From: an uncultured Lachnospiraceae bacterium
Lineage (GTDB): Bacteria; Bacillota; Clostridia; Lachnospirales; Lachnospiraceae
NCBI GenBank assembly: GCA_910577645.1
Contig: CAJTOL010000017.1
Location: 6,260 to 70,259, forward strand
Direction: 5' to 3'
Length of the DNA: 64,000 nucleotides
The position numbers and the translations under genes were made by a program. The notes below the pieces were generated by a model. The model did no database searches, was not told the DNA's origin, and saw only the letters and a program-made list of their open reading frames with translations. This document shows positions 50,268 to 59,750 of the stretch, one piece after another; positions within the stretch are counted from its first letter, which is position 1; each line of letters begins with the position of its first letter.

Positions 50268-51905
50268 ATGAAACACAGAAAAACCGCATTACTTTTTACA
50301 ATGGCAATGACTTTCGCTCTGGCTGGCTGCGGCCAAAAAGCCGGACAAGAGCAGACTACTGCTGCAACATCCGCAGCAGAAGGAGAACAGCAAACACAAA
50401 CAGCAGGGGAATTTTCTTATCCAATGCAGGCAGGGGATGCGCTGACCTATTGGTGTGAACTTCAAGGCACTGTAAGCCCAAACTTTTCCAACTTGGGAGA
50501 GACTCCATTTGCAAAGGCATGGATGCAGGAAACGGGAGTAACTATTGAATTTATGCATCCGCCAACAGGACAGATAAAGGAACAGTTTAGTTTAATTCTT
50601 GCTGATGGAAATCTTCCTGACATGATGGAGTACAGCTGGGTAAAAGATTATCCGGGCGGCCCTGAAAAGGCTATTAAAGACGGCGTGATCCTTCCTCTTA
50701 ATGATGTATTTGAACAGTATTGTCCAAATATTACCGCTTATTTAAAAGAGCATCCTGAGGTGGATAAAATGATTAAAACGGATGATGGTCATTATTATGT
50801 ATTTCCATTTATCCGCGGAGACGAAAAACTTTGTAATACCATTGGACTTATGCTGCGCCAGGACTGGTTAGAAGAGCTGAATCTGGAAGTGCCGGAAACA
50901 ATAGAAGAATGGCATACTGTGCTGACCGCATTTAAGAACGAAAAAGGCGTTGCCGCACCCTATTGTCCGGAGTGGACAAGAGACGACTTTAAAGATAATG
51001 ACCCGTTTGCATACGCATTTAACACCTGCCGCGGCTTCTATATCGATGATAATGGACAGGTTAAATTTGGCGCTATCGAGGAGAATTACAAAAATTATCT
51101 GGAATTAATGAAGCAGTGGTATGAGGAAGGACTCATTGATCCTGATATGGCTACATTGAAATTTGACCAGGTAAGCGCCAAGATGACCAATGGCTCTGCA
51201 GGGGCATCTATGGGATTTGCAGGAAGCCGTATGGGGGCATGGATCACAGCGGCCCAGGGCAACGAGCCGGATTATATGCTGGTAGCAGCGCCTTACCCAA
51301 CCCTTGAAAAAGGTGCAAAACCGGAGTTTGGCCAGATGGATAATCAGTATCCTGGAACTGCCAGCGTAGCAATTACCTCCTCCTGTAAAGATGTAGAGAG
51401 AGCAGCCCGGCTGCTGGATTATGCATATGGAGAAGAAGGACATATGCTTTTTAACTTTGGTGTTGAAGGCGAATCCTATGAAATGAAGGAAGATTATCCG
51501 ACTTATACAGACTGGGTAATGACAAATCCTGATGGCTGGCCTGTATCTCAGGCAATGTCTGCTTATATTCGCGGCAATTATAATGGGCCTTTTGTACAGG
51601 ATCTTCGCTATCTGGAGCAGTATTATACCATTGATCAGCAGAAAGAAACCCCTGACGTCTGGGGGAACAGTAATGCAAAGTCACATAAAATGCCCCCGGT
51701 AACGCCTACCTCTGAAGAGAGTAAGGAATACTCTACTATTATGAACGAGATCAATACCTACCGCGATGAGATGGTTCTCAAATTTATATTTGGTACAGAA
51801 AGTCTGGACAATTTTGATACTTATGTAAAAAATATTGAAAATATGGGACTGCAGCGCGCCTTGGAGATTCAGAGTTCAGCATTAGAACGCTACAATGCCC
51901 GTTAA
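50268..51905 (+). CDS. LplA-type extracellular sugar-binding lipoprotein
   Basis: The 545-residue protein begins with a lipoprotein signal ending LAGC (Cys21), followed by a short Gln/Thr/Ala-rich linker. The long body (SLILADGNLPDMMEYSW, GLMLRQDWLEELNLEVPETIEEWHTVLTAFKNEKG) matches the family-1 solute-binding proteins of about 530-560 residues that pair with LplB/LplC permeases. It would capture oligosaccharides outside the cell. It starts the operon; the strong AAGGAGGAGAAAG site and a separating hairpin before the permeases suggest higher expression. The linked GH88 gene points to an unsaturated or uronate-containing oligosaccharide as cargo. Confidence 0.92.
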   Translation: MKHRKTALLFTMAMTFALAGCGQKAGQEQTTAATSAAEGEQQTQTAGEFSYPMQAGDALTYWCELQGTVSPNFSNLGETPFAKAWMQETGVTIEFMHPPTGQIKEQFSLILADGNLPDMMEYSWVKDYPGGPEKAIKDGVILPLNDVFEQYCPNITAYLKEHPEVDKMIKTDDGHYYVFPFIRGDEKLCNTIGLMLRQDWLEELNLEVPETIEEWHTVLTAFKNEKGVAAPYCPEWTRDDFKDNDPFAYAFNTCRGFYIDDNGQVKFGAIEENYKNYLELMKQWYEEGLIDPDMATLKFDQVSAKMTNGSAGASMGFAGSRMGAWITAAQGNEPDYMLVAAPYPTLEKGAKPEFGQMDNQYPGTASVAITSSCKDVERAARLLDYAYGEEGHMLFNFGVEGESYEMKEDYPTYTDWVMTNPDGWPVSQAMSAYIRGNYNGPFVQDLRYLEQYYTIDQQKETPDVWGNSNAKSHKMPPVTPTSEESKEYSTIMNEINTYRDEMVLKFIFGTESLDNFDTYVKNIENMGLQRALEIQSSALERYNAR

Positions 51906-51914
51906 AGGCTAAGG

Positions 51915-51985
51915 AAGGGAATGGGGATAGCGCAAAATGAAACCAGAGCCTTTATTTCATTTTGCGACACCCCCATCCCCTTTTT
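51915..51985 (+). terminator. Intra-operon hairpin of the GGGGAT..CG.AAAATG family with T run
   Basis: AATGGGGAT and CGCAAAATGAAA pair with TTTCATTTTGCG and CCCCCATCCCC, then TTTTT. It lies 10 bases past the binding-protein stop and about 28 bases before the first permease start, so it probably acts as a partial terminator or mRNA-protecting stem. Confidence 0.8.
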
Positions 51986-52013
51986 AGTCTGACAGCCTGA
52001 AAGAGAGGATAAA

Positions 52014-52934
52014 ATGAAGGAATTGTCGCTTTTTGATAAAGTAAAAAAGGATTGGATGAGAAATAAATCCCTGTACATAATGGTTCTTCCCGTGTTAATC
52101 TTTTTTATTTTATTTCATTATAAGCCTATGTATGGCGCAATTATTGCGTTCAAAGATTATACGCCTGCTCTGGGAATCGCAGAAAGTCCCTGGGTCGGCC
52201 TGGAAAATTTTTCAAGATTTTTCAGCAGCGTCTATTTTGGACGTCTGATCCGCAATACGATTCTGCTTAGTGTATACAGCCTGATTTTTGGCTTTCCCGC
52301 CCCGATTATTCTGGCTCTCTTGTTAAATGAAGTAAGAAGCAAAAAATTTAAAGGTTTGACACAGACCGTAACCTATTTGCCTCATTTCATTTCCATGATC
52401 GTAGTAACCGGTATGCTGGTGGATTTCAGCATGACCAGCGGGTTATTTAATGATATTATTGAACTTTTTGGAGGGGAACGTTCTCCGCTTCTTCAAAATC
52501 CGGATCTGTACCGCACCATTTATGTAGCATCCGGAATCTGGCAGGAAGCAGGATGGGGCTCTATTATCTACCTTTCCGCCTTATCCGGAGTTGACAGCCA
52601 GCTATATGAGGCGGCCCAGATTGACGGCGCCGGAAAGTGGAAACAGCTTCTTAACGTAACTCTTCCCGGAATTATGCCGACCATTGTGATTATGTTTATT
52701 TTGAAAATGGGGACGCTGATGAATATGGGATATGAAAAGACAATTCTTTTGTACAATCCTGCAACTTATGAAACTGCGGATATTATTTCTTCTTACATAT
52801 ACCGAATCGGCCTTTTAGATCAGGACTGGAGCTATTCTACTGCGATTGGCCTTTTTAATTCCGTGATTAATTTCGCCCTTTTGCTTATCACCAATAAATT
52901 GGCACGTAAATGCGGCGAGACAAGTTTATGGTAG
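52014..52934 (+). CDS. ABC sugar transporter permease, LplB type
   Basis: The 306-residue protein has six predicted membrane helices. The cytoplasmic EAA loop that contacts the ATPase reads LYEAAQIDGAGKWKQLLNVTLPGI (about 197-220). The N-terminus MVLPVLIFFILFHYKPMYGAIIAFKDYTP is characteristic of LplB. No ATPase gene lies in the operon; such systems normally use a shared MsmK-type ATPase encoded elsewhere. It is followed after 11 bases by the partner permease. Confidence 0.93.
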   Translation: MKELSLFDKVKKDWMRNKSLYIMVLPVLIFFILFHYKPMYGAIIAFKDYTPALGIAESPWVGLENFSRFFSSVYFGRLIRNTILLSVYSLIFGFPAPIILALLLNEVRSKKFKGLTQTVTYLPHFISMIVVTGMLVDFSMTSGLFNDIIELFGGERSPLLQNPDLYRTIYVASGIWQEAGWGSIIYLSALSGVDSQLYEAAQIDGAGKWKQLLNVTLPGIMPTIVIMFILKMGTLMNMGYEKTILLYNPATYETADIISSYIYRIGLLDQDWSYSTAIGLFNSVINFALLLITNKLARKCGETSLW

Positions 52935-52945
52935 GGGGGAAAGAA

Positions 52946-53836
52946 ATGAAATCACTAAAAGTGAAACGCTCCAGGGGAGAACGCATCTTCACTGTATTTA
53001 ACTACATTTTTTTGTCGCTGATTATGCTGCTCTGTCTGTATCCGGTTTGGTATGTAGTTGCGGCGTCCTTTAGCAACAGCAATATGCTGACCCAGCACAC
53101 AGGCCTTTTATTAAAGCCGGTGGGATGGAGTACAGACGCATACAGTAAAGTATTTCGAAATCCTATGATTGTGCGCGGTTATTTTAACACCTTATTTGTA
53201 TTGGTTGTAGGCGTTACATTAGACATTATTATGACAGCCCTGGGAGCCTATTTTCTCTCAAGGCGAAGAGTCCTATTTAAAAAACCGATTATGATCCTGA
53301 TCATGTTTACCATGTTTTTTTCAGGCGGCATGATTCCATTTTATCTAAATTTAAAAGATTTGCAGCTGAGAGACAGCCTGTGGGGATTAATTCTTCCTTT
53401 TATGATCAGCACTTATAATCTGGTAATTTTAAAAACATCCTTTGAAAGTATCCCGGAAAGCCTGATTGAGGCGGCGCAAATTGACGGCGCAGGACATGTG
53501 ACAATTTTAAGTCAGGTTGTTCTTCCTCTTTCAAAGGCAATTTTGGCGGTAATGGTGCTTTATTATGGCGTTGCTATCTGGAATTCATGGTTCTGGGCTT
53601 CTGCTATTATCCGCACCAGAGAGCTTTATCCCCTTCAGGTAATTTTAAGAGAAATACTAATGCAGAATGATGTTACCTCTATGACAACCGGTGTGGGAAC
53701 CATGGATCAGGAGTCAGTGGCAATGACCATTAAATATGCAACCATTGTAGTGGCCACCGTACCAATCCTTTGTGTGTACCCGTTTTTACAAAAGCATTTT
53801 GCCAAAGGGACAATCGCAGGCGCAGTAAAGGAGTAA
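52946..53836 (+). CDS. ABC sugar transporter permease, LplC/YtcP type
   Basis: The 296-residue protein has six helices and an EAA loop IPESLIEAAQIDGAGHVTILSQVVLPL (about 170-195), as expected for the second permease of an LplABC importer. FFSGGMIPFYLNLKDLQLRDSLWGLILPF is the typical mid-region. The start is ATG 52946, preceded by GGGGGG; the longer frame from 52910 overlaps the first permease. It is four bases from the GH88 gene. Confidence 0.92.
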   Translation: MKSLKVKRSRGERIFTVFNYIFLSLIMLLCLYPVWYVVAASFSNSNMLTQHTGLLLKPVGWSTDAYSKVFRNPMIVRGYFNTLFVLVVGVTLDIIMTALGAYFLSRRRVLFKKPIMILIMFTMFFSGGMIPFYLNLKDLQLRDSLWGLILPFMISTYNLVILKTSFESIPESLIEAAQIDGAGHVTILSQVVLPLSKAILAVMVLYYGVAIWNSWFWASAIIRTRELYPLQVILREILMQNDVTSMTTGVGTMDQESVAMTIKYATIVVATVPILCVYPFLQKHFAKGTIAGAVKE

Positions 53837-53840
53837 AAAG

Positions 53841-54941
53841 ATGAATGCAGAAAAAGTTTTAGAAAAGCTGGAAGCAAAGATTCATACGCAATGCATGAGA
53901 CTGGGAGAACGCATCCCTTATATTGCTGAGAACGGAAAGTATCAGAATGATATGCGGGACGTAAAACTGTCATGGTGGACTAATGGCTTTTGGTCCGGGA
54001 TTTTGTGGCAGATGTACCAATATACAAAGGATCCGATTTACAGAACTGCTGCAGAGCATACGGAACTGGAATTTGACCGTATTCTGGAAAATTTTGAGGT
54101 GTTGCATCACGATGTAGGTTTTTTGTTTCTTCATACCGCAGTGGCTGATTACAGGCTTACAGGAAATCCCAAATCGCGTACAAGAGGGCTTCACGCCGCT
54201 AACATACTGGCAGGCCGTTTTAATCCCTCAGGAAATTTTATCCGGGCATGGAATGAGGATAAAACAGGCTGGATGATTGTAGACTGTCTTATGAATGTGC
54301 CGCTTCTTTACTGGGCGGAAAAGGAACTAAAGGATCCCAGATTCGGAGAAATCGCAAGACGGCATACGGACACCGCCCTACAGTATCTGCAGAGACCGGA
54401 TGGCTCCTGTAATCACATTGCAGTATTTGATCCGGTGTCAGGAGAACCCGTTGAATTTCCTGCCGGACAGGGCTACAAAGAAGGATCTTCATGGTCCAGA
54501 GGTCAGGCGTGGGCAGTGTACGGCTTTGCTCTCGGATATCGATATACAGGCAGGCAGGAATACCTGGATGCCGCCAAGAGGACAGCCCATTATTTTCTGG
54601 CAAATGTAGCTCAAACCGGTTTTGTCTCTCTTTTAGATTTCAGAGCGCCTGCGGAACCTGTATATTGGGACACTTCTGCTGCCGCGTGTGCTGCATGCGG
54701 CCTTCTGGAAATTGCAGATGCCGCAGATGAGTCGGAAAAGCTGTTTTACAGAAACAGCGCGGAAAAAATGCTGGAGGCATTGGCAGAAAAGCATTGCTGC
54801 TGGGATGTTGAAAGAGACGGTATTTTGCAGAATGGAAGCGTTGCTTACGAAAAGCAGGTTCATGTTCCGCTGATTTACGGAGATTACTTTTTTACAGAGG
54901 GAATTCTCAGACTGTTGGGGAAGGAATTTATGATCTGGTAA
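53841..54941 (+). CDS. GH88 unsaturated uronyl hydrolase
   Basis: The 366-residue protein is a cytoplasmic (alpha/alpha)6-barrel enzyme of GH88. The two essential Asp residues are visible in LHHDVGF (Asp91) and IVDCLMNVPLLYWA (Asp148), and SWWTNGFWSGILW near the N-terminus lines the pocket. GH88 hydrates the double bond of an unsaturated uronic acid at the non-reducing end of lyase-produced oligosaccharides, releasing 4-deoxy-5-keto-uronate. This product is the substrate of KduI-type isomerases, linking the operon to the genes at 9-11 kb. The close relative GH105 is the main alternative, but the HHDVGF and VDxxMN pattern favours GH88. No signal peptide is present, so substrate import must precede it. 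Confidence 0.88.
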   Translation: MNAEKVLEKLEAKIHTQCMRLGERIPYIAENGKYQNDMRDVKLSWWTNGFWSGILWQMYQYTKDPIYRTAAEHTELEFDRILENFEVLHHDVGFLFLHTAVADYRLTGNPKSRTRGLHAANILAGRFNPSGNFIRAWNEDKTGWMIVDCLMNVPLLYWAEKELKDPRFGEIARRHTDTALQYLQRPDGSCNHIAVFDPVSGEPVEFPAGQGYKEGSSWSRGQAWAVYGFALGYRYTGRQEYLDAAKRTAHYFLANVAQTGFVSLLDFRAPAEPVYWDTSAAACAACGLLEIADAADESEKLFYRNSAEKMLEALAEKHCCWDVERDGILQNGSVAYEKQVHVPLIYGDYFFTEGILRLLGKEFMIW

Positions 54942-54951
54942 AGGAGTCCGC

Positions 54952-56748
54952 ATGGAAAAGAAAGAATGTTTTGATCTGTTAAAAAGCTGGTGTGACGGCC
55001 TAATCCGCTATCAAATTCATGACACAGGAGACTCTCGCTTTGACGGCGGTTTTTTCTGCCCTGCCTGTAAGATGATTCATGGAAGAAGTCAGGATGCCGT
55101 TTATCCCTTAATGTGCATGGCGGATTTTACAGGAGAAGAAAAATATCGGAAAGCGGCAGAAAATGTTTTCCACTGGGGCGCCAATATGGTCTGTGATGAC
55201 GGAAGCTTTTATAATGATCCTCAGAGTGAATGGAATGGAATAACAGTTTTTGGGGTAATCAGTCTATGTGAAGCTTTAATCCTTCACGGCCATTTACTGG
55301 CTCCTGAAATAAAAAAGCTTTGGGAACAGAGAATGGAGGCAGGGGCCCAGTGGATTGGTAAAACGATTACTGCAAAATATAAAACCAACATTAATTACCA
55401 TGCGTCTGCCGCCGCCGCCCTTTCCCTGGCGGGAAAATACGGAAACAGGCCAGAATATTTAGTACAGGCAAAAGAACTGGCTGATTTTTGTGAGAAGCAT
55501 TTATTGGAAAACGGACTTTTGTATGGAGAAGGCCAACCGGCAGAGCATGTGACGAAAAGAGGGTGCAGGCCGGTAGACATAGGATATAATGCCGAGGAAT
55601 CAATACCTTCCCTTATTTTATACGCCAAAACAGTTGGTGATTCAAAACTGACAGAAAAATTGAAGGAAATTTTGAGAAAGCTGCTTGTTTTTATGCTGCC
55701 GGACGGGGCATGGGATAACAGCTTTGGAACCAGAAATTATAAATGGACCTATTGGGGAAGCAGAACATCCGACGGATGCCAATCCGCCTATGGAATCTGG
55801 GGAGACGAGGAACCTGTATTTCATGAAGCTGCAGTAAGGAATCTAATACTGTACAAGAAATGCACCGGAAAAGGACTTTTGTATGGCGGGCCGGACTATG
55901 AAATACACGGGGAAGAACCCTGTATTCACCATACATTCTGTCATGCAAAGGCATTGGCATCCATGATAGATTCCGGGCAATGGAGCAGTCAGCCGGCAGA
56001 GCTTCCTTCCCAGCACGCGCCGTCTTTGCTATATTTTTCGGAAATAGACACGTGGAAAATCTCAAAAGGCGGATTTTTGGGCACCGTAACAGGCTATGAT
56101 TTTCACTACATGAAGGGAGGACACGCTTCCGGAGGTACCTTAACAATGTTGTGGCACAGGACGGCAGGCCCTGTGATTATGTCGTCCATGACAGATTATT
56201 GGTTAAAAGAACCACATAATATGCAGCTTTCTTTAAAAAAATCGCAGCACTGCAGTTTAACGCCCAGAATCGAGCTGGAAAGCCAGGGGAAAAAATATTC
56301 CAGCTGTTATGATCATGATTCCCGGATTACAGCAGAAGAGCTGGGAAATGAAATCCGGATTGAAGCGCATATGGAATTAAAGGATGCGGATCACAGTTCT
56401 GCTTTTAATCCTGTATTTTGCCGCCTGGTATACTTATTTTCAGATGGTCAAATCACAATTGACGGAAGCATAAAATTACTACAGGAACCAGATTCCCGGC
56501 AGCCCTTATTTATAATTCCGGTAATAGGAAGGCACAAACTGGGCGTGCAGCGTGTCCAGGACGGTTGGGTATTGCCACGGGAGAACGGAACGGTTAAAAT
56601 CGGTATATCCACTTTAGACTGTGGGAAAGCGCCGGATCCGGTTTTTTTCCTGGCCGGAGGCTTTGAAGCATGGCAGTTTACCGTACAACCGGACGGCAAA
56701 GGGGAATTTCATGTCTCCATTAAGGTAGAGGAGGAAAAGGTATGCTAG
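54952..56748 (+). CDS. Uncharacterised (alpha/alpha)-barrel plus beta-domain protein, probable carbohydrate-active enzyme
   Basis: The 598-residue protein has no signal peptide. Residues 1-330 look like an (alpha/alpha)6 barrel with repeating helix pairs (DAVYPLMCMADFTGEEKYRKAA, NINYHASAAAALSLAGKYG, NYKWTYWGSRTSDGCQSAYG), and residues 340-598 are beta-rich (GGHASGGTLTMLWHRTAGPVIMSS, LVYLFSDGQITIDGSI) as in lyases and glycosidases of the heparinase II/III or related layout. I cannot assign a CAZy family. Conserved-looking Tyr, His, Trp and Arg clusters suggest catalysis. It lies between GH88 and a DUF2264 gene with tight spacing, so it probably acts on the same imported oligosaccharide. Confidence 0.65.
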   Translation: MEKKECFDLLKSWCDGLIRYQIHDTGDSRFDGGFFCPACKMIHGRSQDAVYPLMCMADFTGEEKYRKAAENVFHWGANMVCDDGSFYNDPQSEWNGITVFGVISLCEALILHGHLLAPEIKKLWEQRMEAGAQWIGKTITAKYKTNINYHASAAAALSLAGKYGNRPEYLVQAKELADFCEKHLLENGLLYGEGQPAEHVTKRGCRPVDIGYNAEESIPSLILYAKTVGDSKLTEKLKEILRKLLVFMLPDGAWDNSFGTRNYKWTYWGSRTSDGCQSAYGIWGDEEPVFHEAAVRNLILYKKCTGKGLLYGGPDYEIHGEEPCIHHTFCHAKALASMIDSGQWSSQPAELPSQHAPSLLYFSEIDTWKISKGGFLGTVTGYDFHYMKGGHASGGTLTMLWHRTAGPVIMSSMTDYWLKEPHNMQLSLKKSQHCSLTPRIELESQGKKYSSCYDHDSRITAEELGNEIRIEAHMELKDADHSSAFNPVFCRLVYLFSDGQITIDGSIKLLQEPDSRQPLFIIPVIGRHKLGVQRVQDGWVLPRENGTVKIGISTLDCGKAPDPVFFLAGGFEAWQFTVQPDGKGEFHVSIKVEEEKVC

Positions 56749-58643
56749 AGCAATGGAGGGAACGAAAAATCCAAAGCAGGGCAGACGCGGCAGAACTGCT
56801 TTTAGAAATAATCCGTCCTTTAAAAAAGTATTATAGTGATGGGAACAGCTGGCTTCATGTAGGAAATACCGGAGTTCATTATGGAGAAAAATCTGCCCGC
56901 ATGGAAGCCTTTGCCAGAATTTTGTGGGGCCTGGGACCTTTATGGTCTCAGGAAAGTCCCACATTGGCCCCGGCTTTAAAAGATGAGATTGAGGAATGGA
57001 AAAAGCGCTACCGGATCGGGATAATCCACGGAACCGATCCCCGGCATCCGGAGTATTGGGGAGATTTGGAAGATTATGACCAAAAAATGGTTGAAATGGC
57101 CGCCATTGCATCAGCTGTCAGCCTGTCTCCTCAGATTTTATGGGAGCCCCTGGAAGAGTGTCAGAAGGAACGGTTTTGTATTTGGATGAACCAGATTAAC
57201 ACGCATAAGGTACATGCCAATAACTGGAGATTTTTCCGAATTCTTGTGAATATGATGTTTCGGATTATTGGGCGTCCCTGGTCCCGTGAAAAGGCGGAGG
57301 AAGACTGGGCCGTGATTACAGAGTGCTATGAGGGTGACGGCTGGTATCATGACGGAAACAGCGGACAATTGGATTATTATATTGCCTTCGCAATGCATTT
57401 TTATGGGCTTGTCTATGCCAGATTGATGGAAAAAGAAGATCCTGACAATTGTCTCATATTGAGAGAACGCGGAAAACAATTTGCACAGGATTTTATGTAT
57501 TGGTTTGACACAGGGGGACGAGAACTGCCCTATGGACGGAGTCTTACCTATCGCTTTGCTCACGGCGCCTTTTTTTCCGCCCTTGCTTTTGCCTGTGACG
57601 ACGGTCTGGAATATGGGATTTTACGGCATTTAGCTGTAAGCAATCTGAAAGAATGGATTTGCCGCCCCATATTTGATAACGGAGGCGTACTTAGTGTAGG
57701 ATATGGTTATCCCAATCTATTTATGAGTGAACGATACAATGGCCAAGGTTCTCCTTATTGGGGCTTAAAAACATTTTTTATGCTTGCCCTGGAAGACGCT
57801 CATCCCTTCTGGACAGCACAGGAGAAGCAGCCTTCCTTTGATCTGGTGCGGCTTTTAGAGCATCCCCATATGCTAATCCTTCATCATAAAAACCATGTAC
57901 AGTCATTTGTCACCGGACAGCATTGTCAAAACCATGGCTGTACTGCAGAGAAATACGAAAAATTCGTTTATTCTAATCAATTTGGATTCAGCGTATCCAG
58001 AGGACATGATCTGCGGGACGGGGCATTTGATAATACATTGGCTGTATCCCTGGCAGATGACAATTATTACCGAATGAAGTATGGTACAAAAGCTTTTGTT
58101 ATAACCGGCCAGGCGGTGTTTTCCTCCTACAGTCTGATGCCCGGCGTGGAAGCAGAAAGCGCCATAATCCCTTTAGGCGCCTGGCACATAAGAGTTCACC
58201 GTATTACTACTGATAAAGAAATTGATGTGGCTGACGGCGGTTTTTCCATTGAAGCAGAAGCATGTTCCCAAATTCAGCCCGGCTGCTTTTCCGGAAAATA
58301 TACAGCGGCTCAAATTAAGCAGGAAAGCGGAAAAGTATTTGCCTGCCTGCCATGGGGAATTAGTGGAGCCGTTTCTGTAAGCGGCGGCGGAAATGCGGTA
58401 TTGGTAGACACATTTCCCAATACGAATCTGCTGTATAATCTGGCCGTTTTGCCAATGATTTGCAAAAGACTTCAGCCTGGCCAGCATCAGATGATTCACT
58501 GCTTTCTTGGGGATCGGACGAAAGAAGCCGCTCAATACGCAGAGAAAATTCCACAGGCATGGCTCAAAGACCGCAAGATATGGATTAGAACAGAGGCAAA
58601 GGAAGTAGCAATAGAATGGCCGGATTTAGAATACGGGCATTAA
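56742..58643 (+). CDS. DUF2264 protein, probable GH154-type glycosidase
   Basis: The 633-residue protein has the DUF2264 N-terminal barrel: SARMEAFARILWGLGPLW (about 51-68), HANNWRFFRILVNMMFR, CYEGDGWYHDGNSGQLDYYIAFAMHFYGLVYA and GRSLTYRFAHGAFFSALAFA. From memory, DUF2264 proteins are grouped with GH154, whose characterised activity is on glucuronic-acid-containing glycans; I am not certain of this. The C-terminal third is beta-rich. It overlaps the preceding gene by seven bases and ends the operon at a clear terminator. No signal peptide is visible, so it would act in the cytoplasm. Confidence 0.78.
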   Translation: MLEQWRERKIQSRADAAELLLEIIRPLKKYYSDGNSWLHVGNTGVHYGEKSARMEAFARILWGLGPLWSQESPTLAPALKDEIEEWKKRYRIGIIHGTDPRHPEYWGDLEDYDQKMVEMAAIASAVSLSPQILWEPLEECQKERFCIWMNQINTHKVHANNWRFFRILVNMMFRIIGRPWSREKAEEDWAVITECYEGDGWYHDGNSGQLDYYIAFAMHFYGLVYARLMEKEDPDNCLILRERGKQFAQDFMYWFDTGGRELPYGRSLTYRFAHGAFFSALAFACDDGLEYGILRHLAVSNLKEWICRPIFDNGGVLSVGYGYPNLFMSERYNGQGSPYWGLKTFFMLALEDAHPFWTAQEKQPSFDLVRLLEHPHMLILHHKNHVQSFVTGQHCQNHGCTAEKYEKFVYSNQFGFSVSRGHDLRDGAFDNTLAVSLADDNYYRMKYGTKAFVITGQAVFSSYSLMPGVEAESAIIPLGAWHIRVHRITTDKEIDVADGGFSIEAEACSQIQPGCFSGKYTAAQIKQESGKVFACLPWGISGAVSVSGGGNAVLVDTFPNTNLLYNLAVLPMICKRLQPGQHQMIHCFLGDRTKEAAQYAEKIPQAWLKDRKIWIRTEAKEVAIEWPDLEYGH

Positions 58644-58652
58644 TTATTTTTT

Positions 58653-58690
58653 AACCGGAAGCACAGCTTGGTTTGCTGCTTCCGGTTATT
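58653..58690 (+). terminator. Terminator of the polysaccharide-utilisation operon
   Basis: AACCGGAAGCA (58653-58663) and its complement (58677-58687) form a perfect 11-bp stem 10 bases after the DUF2264 stop, followed by ATTT only. A weak T run lowers certainty. Confidence 0.65.
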
Positions 58691-58756
58691 TGCCTTGTGG
58701 CGTCTGGTATATTCAGTATCCGAATTATTGTAAAATTATACAGGGAGTATAGCTTC

Positions 58757-59749
58757 CTATTTCTTTTGTTGTTTTGTTTGATATTCAAGGTTATTTACCA
58801 TGGTACAGTCATCTATCATTGTATTACTATTAATTACTTTTAATTTTTTTGATAAAGAAGGCGTAATCCTTTTGGCTGTTGGCATATTTAAAATCCACCC
58901 AATATCATGAATAGCAGCATTTTCAATCAAATACAAAAATTCGTAATATTCATATGAAATAACTGTATATCTGTAATGTGTAAATTCAGGAATAGGATCA
59001 TTTCCATTAATATTTTTTTCGTGTTGAAGCATTCGTTCTTGCAACTTAACAGCTTTCCCAACATAAAAATTGTTCTTTTTACAATCATATAGCATATATA
59101 TTCCCGCTTTGTCCGCAATAGCATCGTCTTTATACAATTTTTCACGTTCTTTCCATTGCGACATTTTTGAAAAATCATAAAAGTTCTTTAACTTTTTGGA
59201 TTTCTCAATACTAAATTGTTCTAACCCGATTGCCTCAACAGATAATGATGATGCTGCATTTTTTGCATATTTATAATATGGATTTTCTTTTGGCCGGAAT
59301 AAGCTCAGATTAGATATATTGACCGTATAATCCTGAGTATTGAATTCAAATTCAATCTTTTCACAATCGGGAATTTGCATATTTTCAGCTTGATATACAA
59401 TTGTACTAACAAATAATTGCTTAAAATATCTAAGAACCTCTTCCGGAATTACACATTTAATGTACTGGTTCGTTTCATCATATCGAAGTCCTTTATTATT
59501 CTGTATTGTAAAAAAGCTTTCTTGCTCATACAATTCATTTAATACAGGAAAAATATCATGATCTTGCGAAAAACTCTTTAAAACAGCTGAAGCGATACCA
59601 AGCTTAAATTTCATCTCCAACCCGTTCTTAGTAATTTCTTTATAATTCCAATTTTTATGAATGTATTTTGGTATTGTAAATATTTTATACATAAATAATG
59701 TTTTTAATCCTTTACCGTCTATTACGATTTCAACTTTAAAAGATTCCAT
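58757..59749 (-). CDS. GIY-YIG nuclease family protein
   Basis: The 330-residue protein has a C-terminal GIY-YIG domain (about 214-300): GIYMLYD (216-222), FYVGKA (228-233), Arg239 and His243 in ERMLQHE, and the metal-binding Glu276 in YLIENAAI. The N-terminal 200 residues are an unidentified alpha/beta domain with many Lys, Asn and Tyr. GIY-YIG nucleases serve in homing, restriction and repair; the type with a long N-terminal extension is common in accessory regions. Its start lies two bases after the end of a rhuM-like remnant on the same strand. Codon use is very AT-rich, in line with transfer. Confidence 0.82.
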   Translation of the reverse strand: MESFKVEIVIDGKGLKTLFMYKIFTIPKYIHKNWNYKEITKNGLEMKFKLGIASAVLKSFSQDHDIFPVLNELYEQESFFTIQNNKGLRYDETNQYIKCVIPEEVLRYFKQLFVSTIVYQAENMQIPDCEKIEFEFNTQDYTVNISNLSLFRPKENPYYKYAKNAASSLSVEAIGLEQFSIEKSKKLKNFYDFSKMSQWKEREKLYKDDAIADKAGIYMLYDCKKNNFYVGKAVKLQERMLQHEKNINGNDPIPEFTHYRYTVISYEYYEFLYLIENAAIHDIGWILNMPTAKRITPSLSKKLKVINSNTMIDDCTMVNNLEYQTKQQKK

Positions 59750-59750
59750 T

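Noticed and set aside
50225..50458. 77-residue plus-strand frame at the start of the LplA-type gene
   Set aside because: It overlaps the binding-protein gene in another frame, while the latter has the better ribosome site and a perfect lipoprotein signal.
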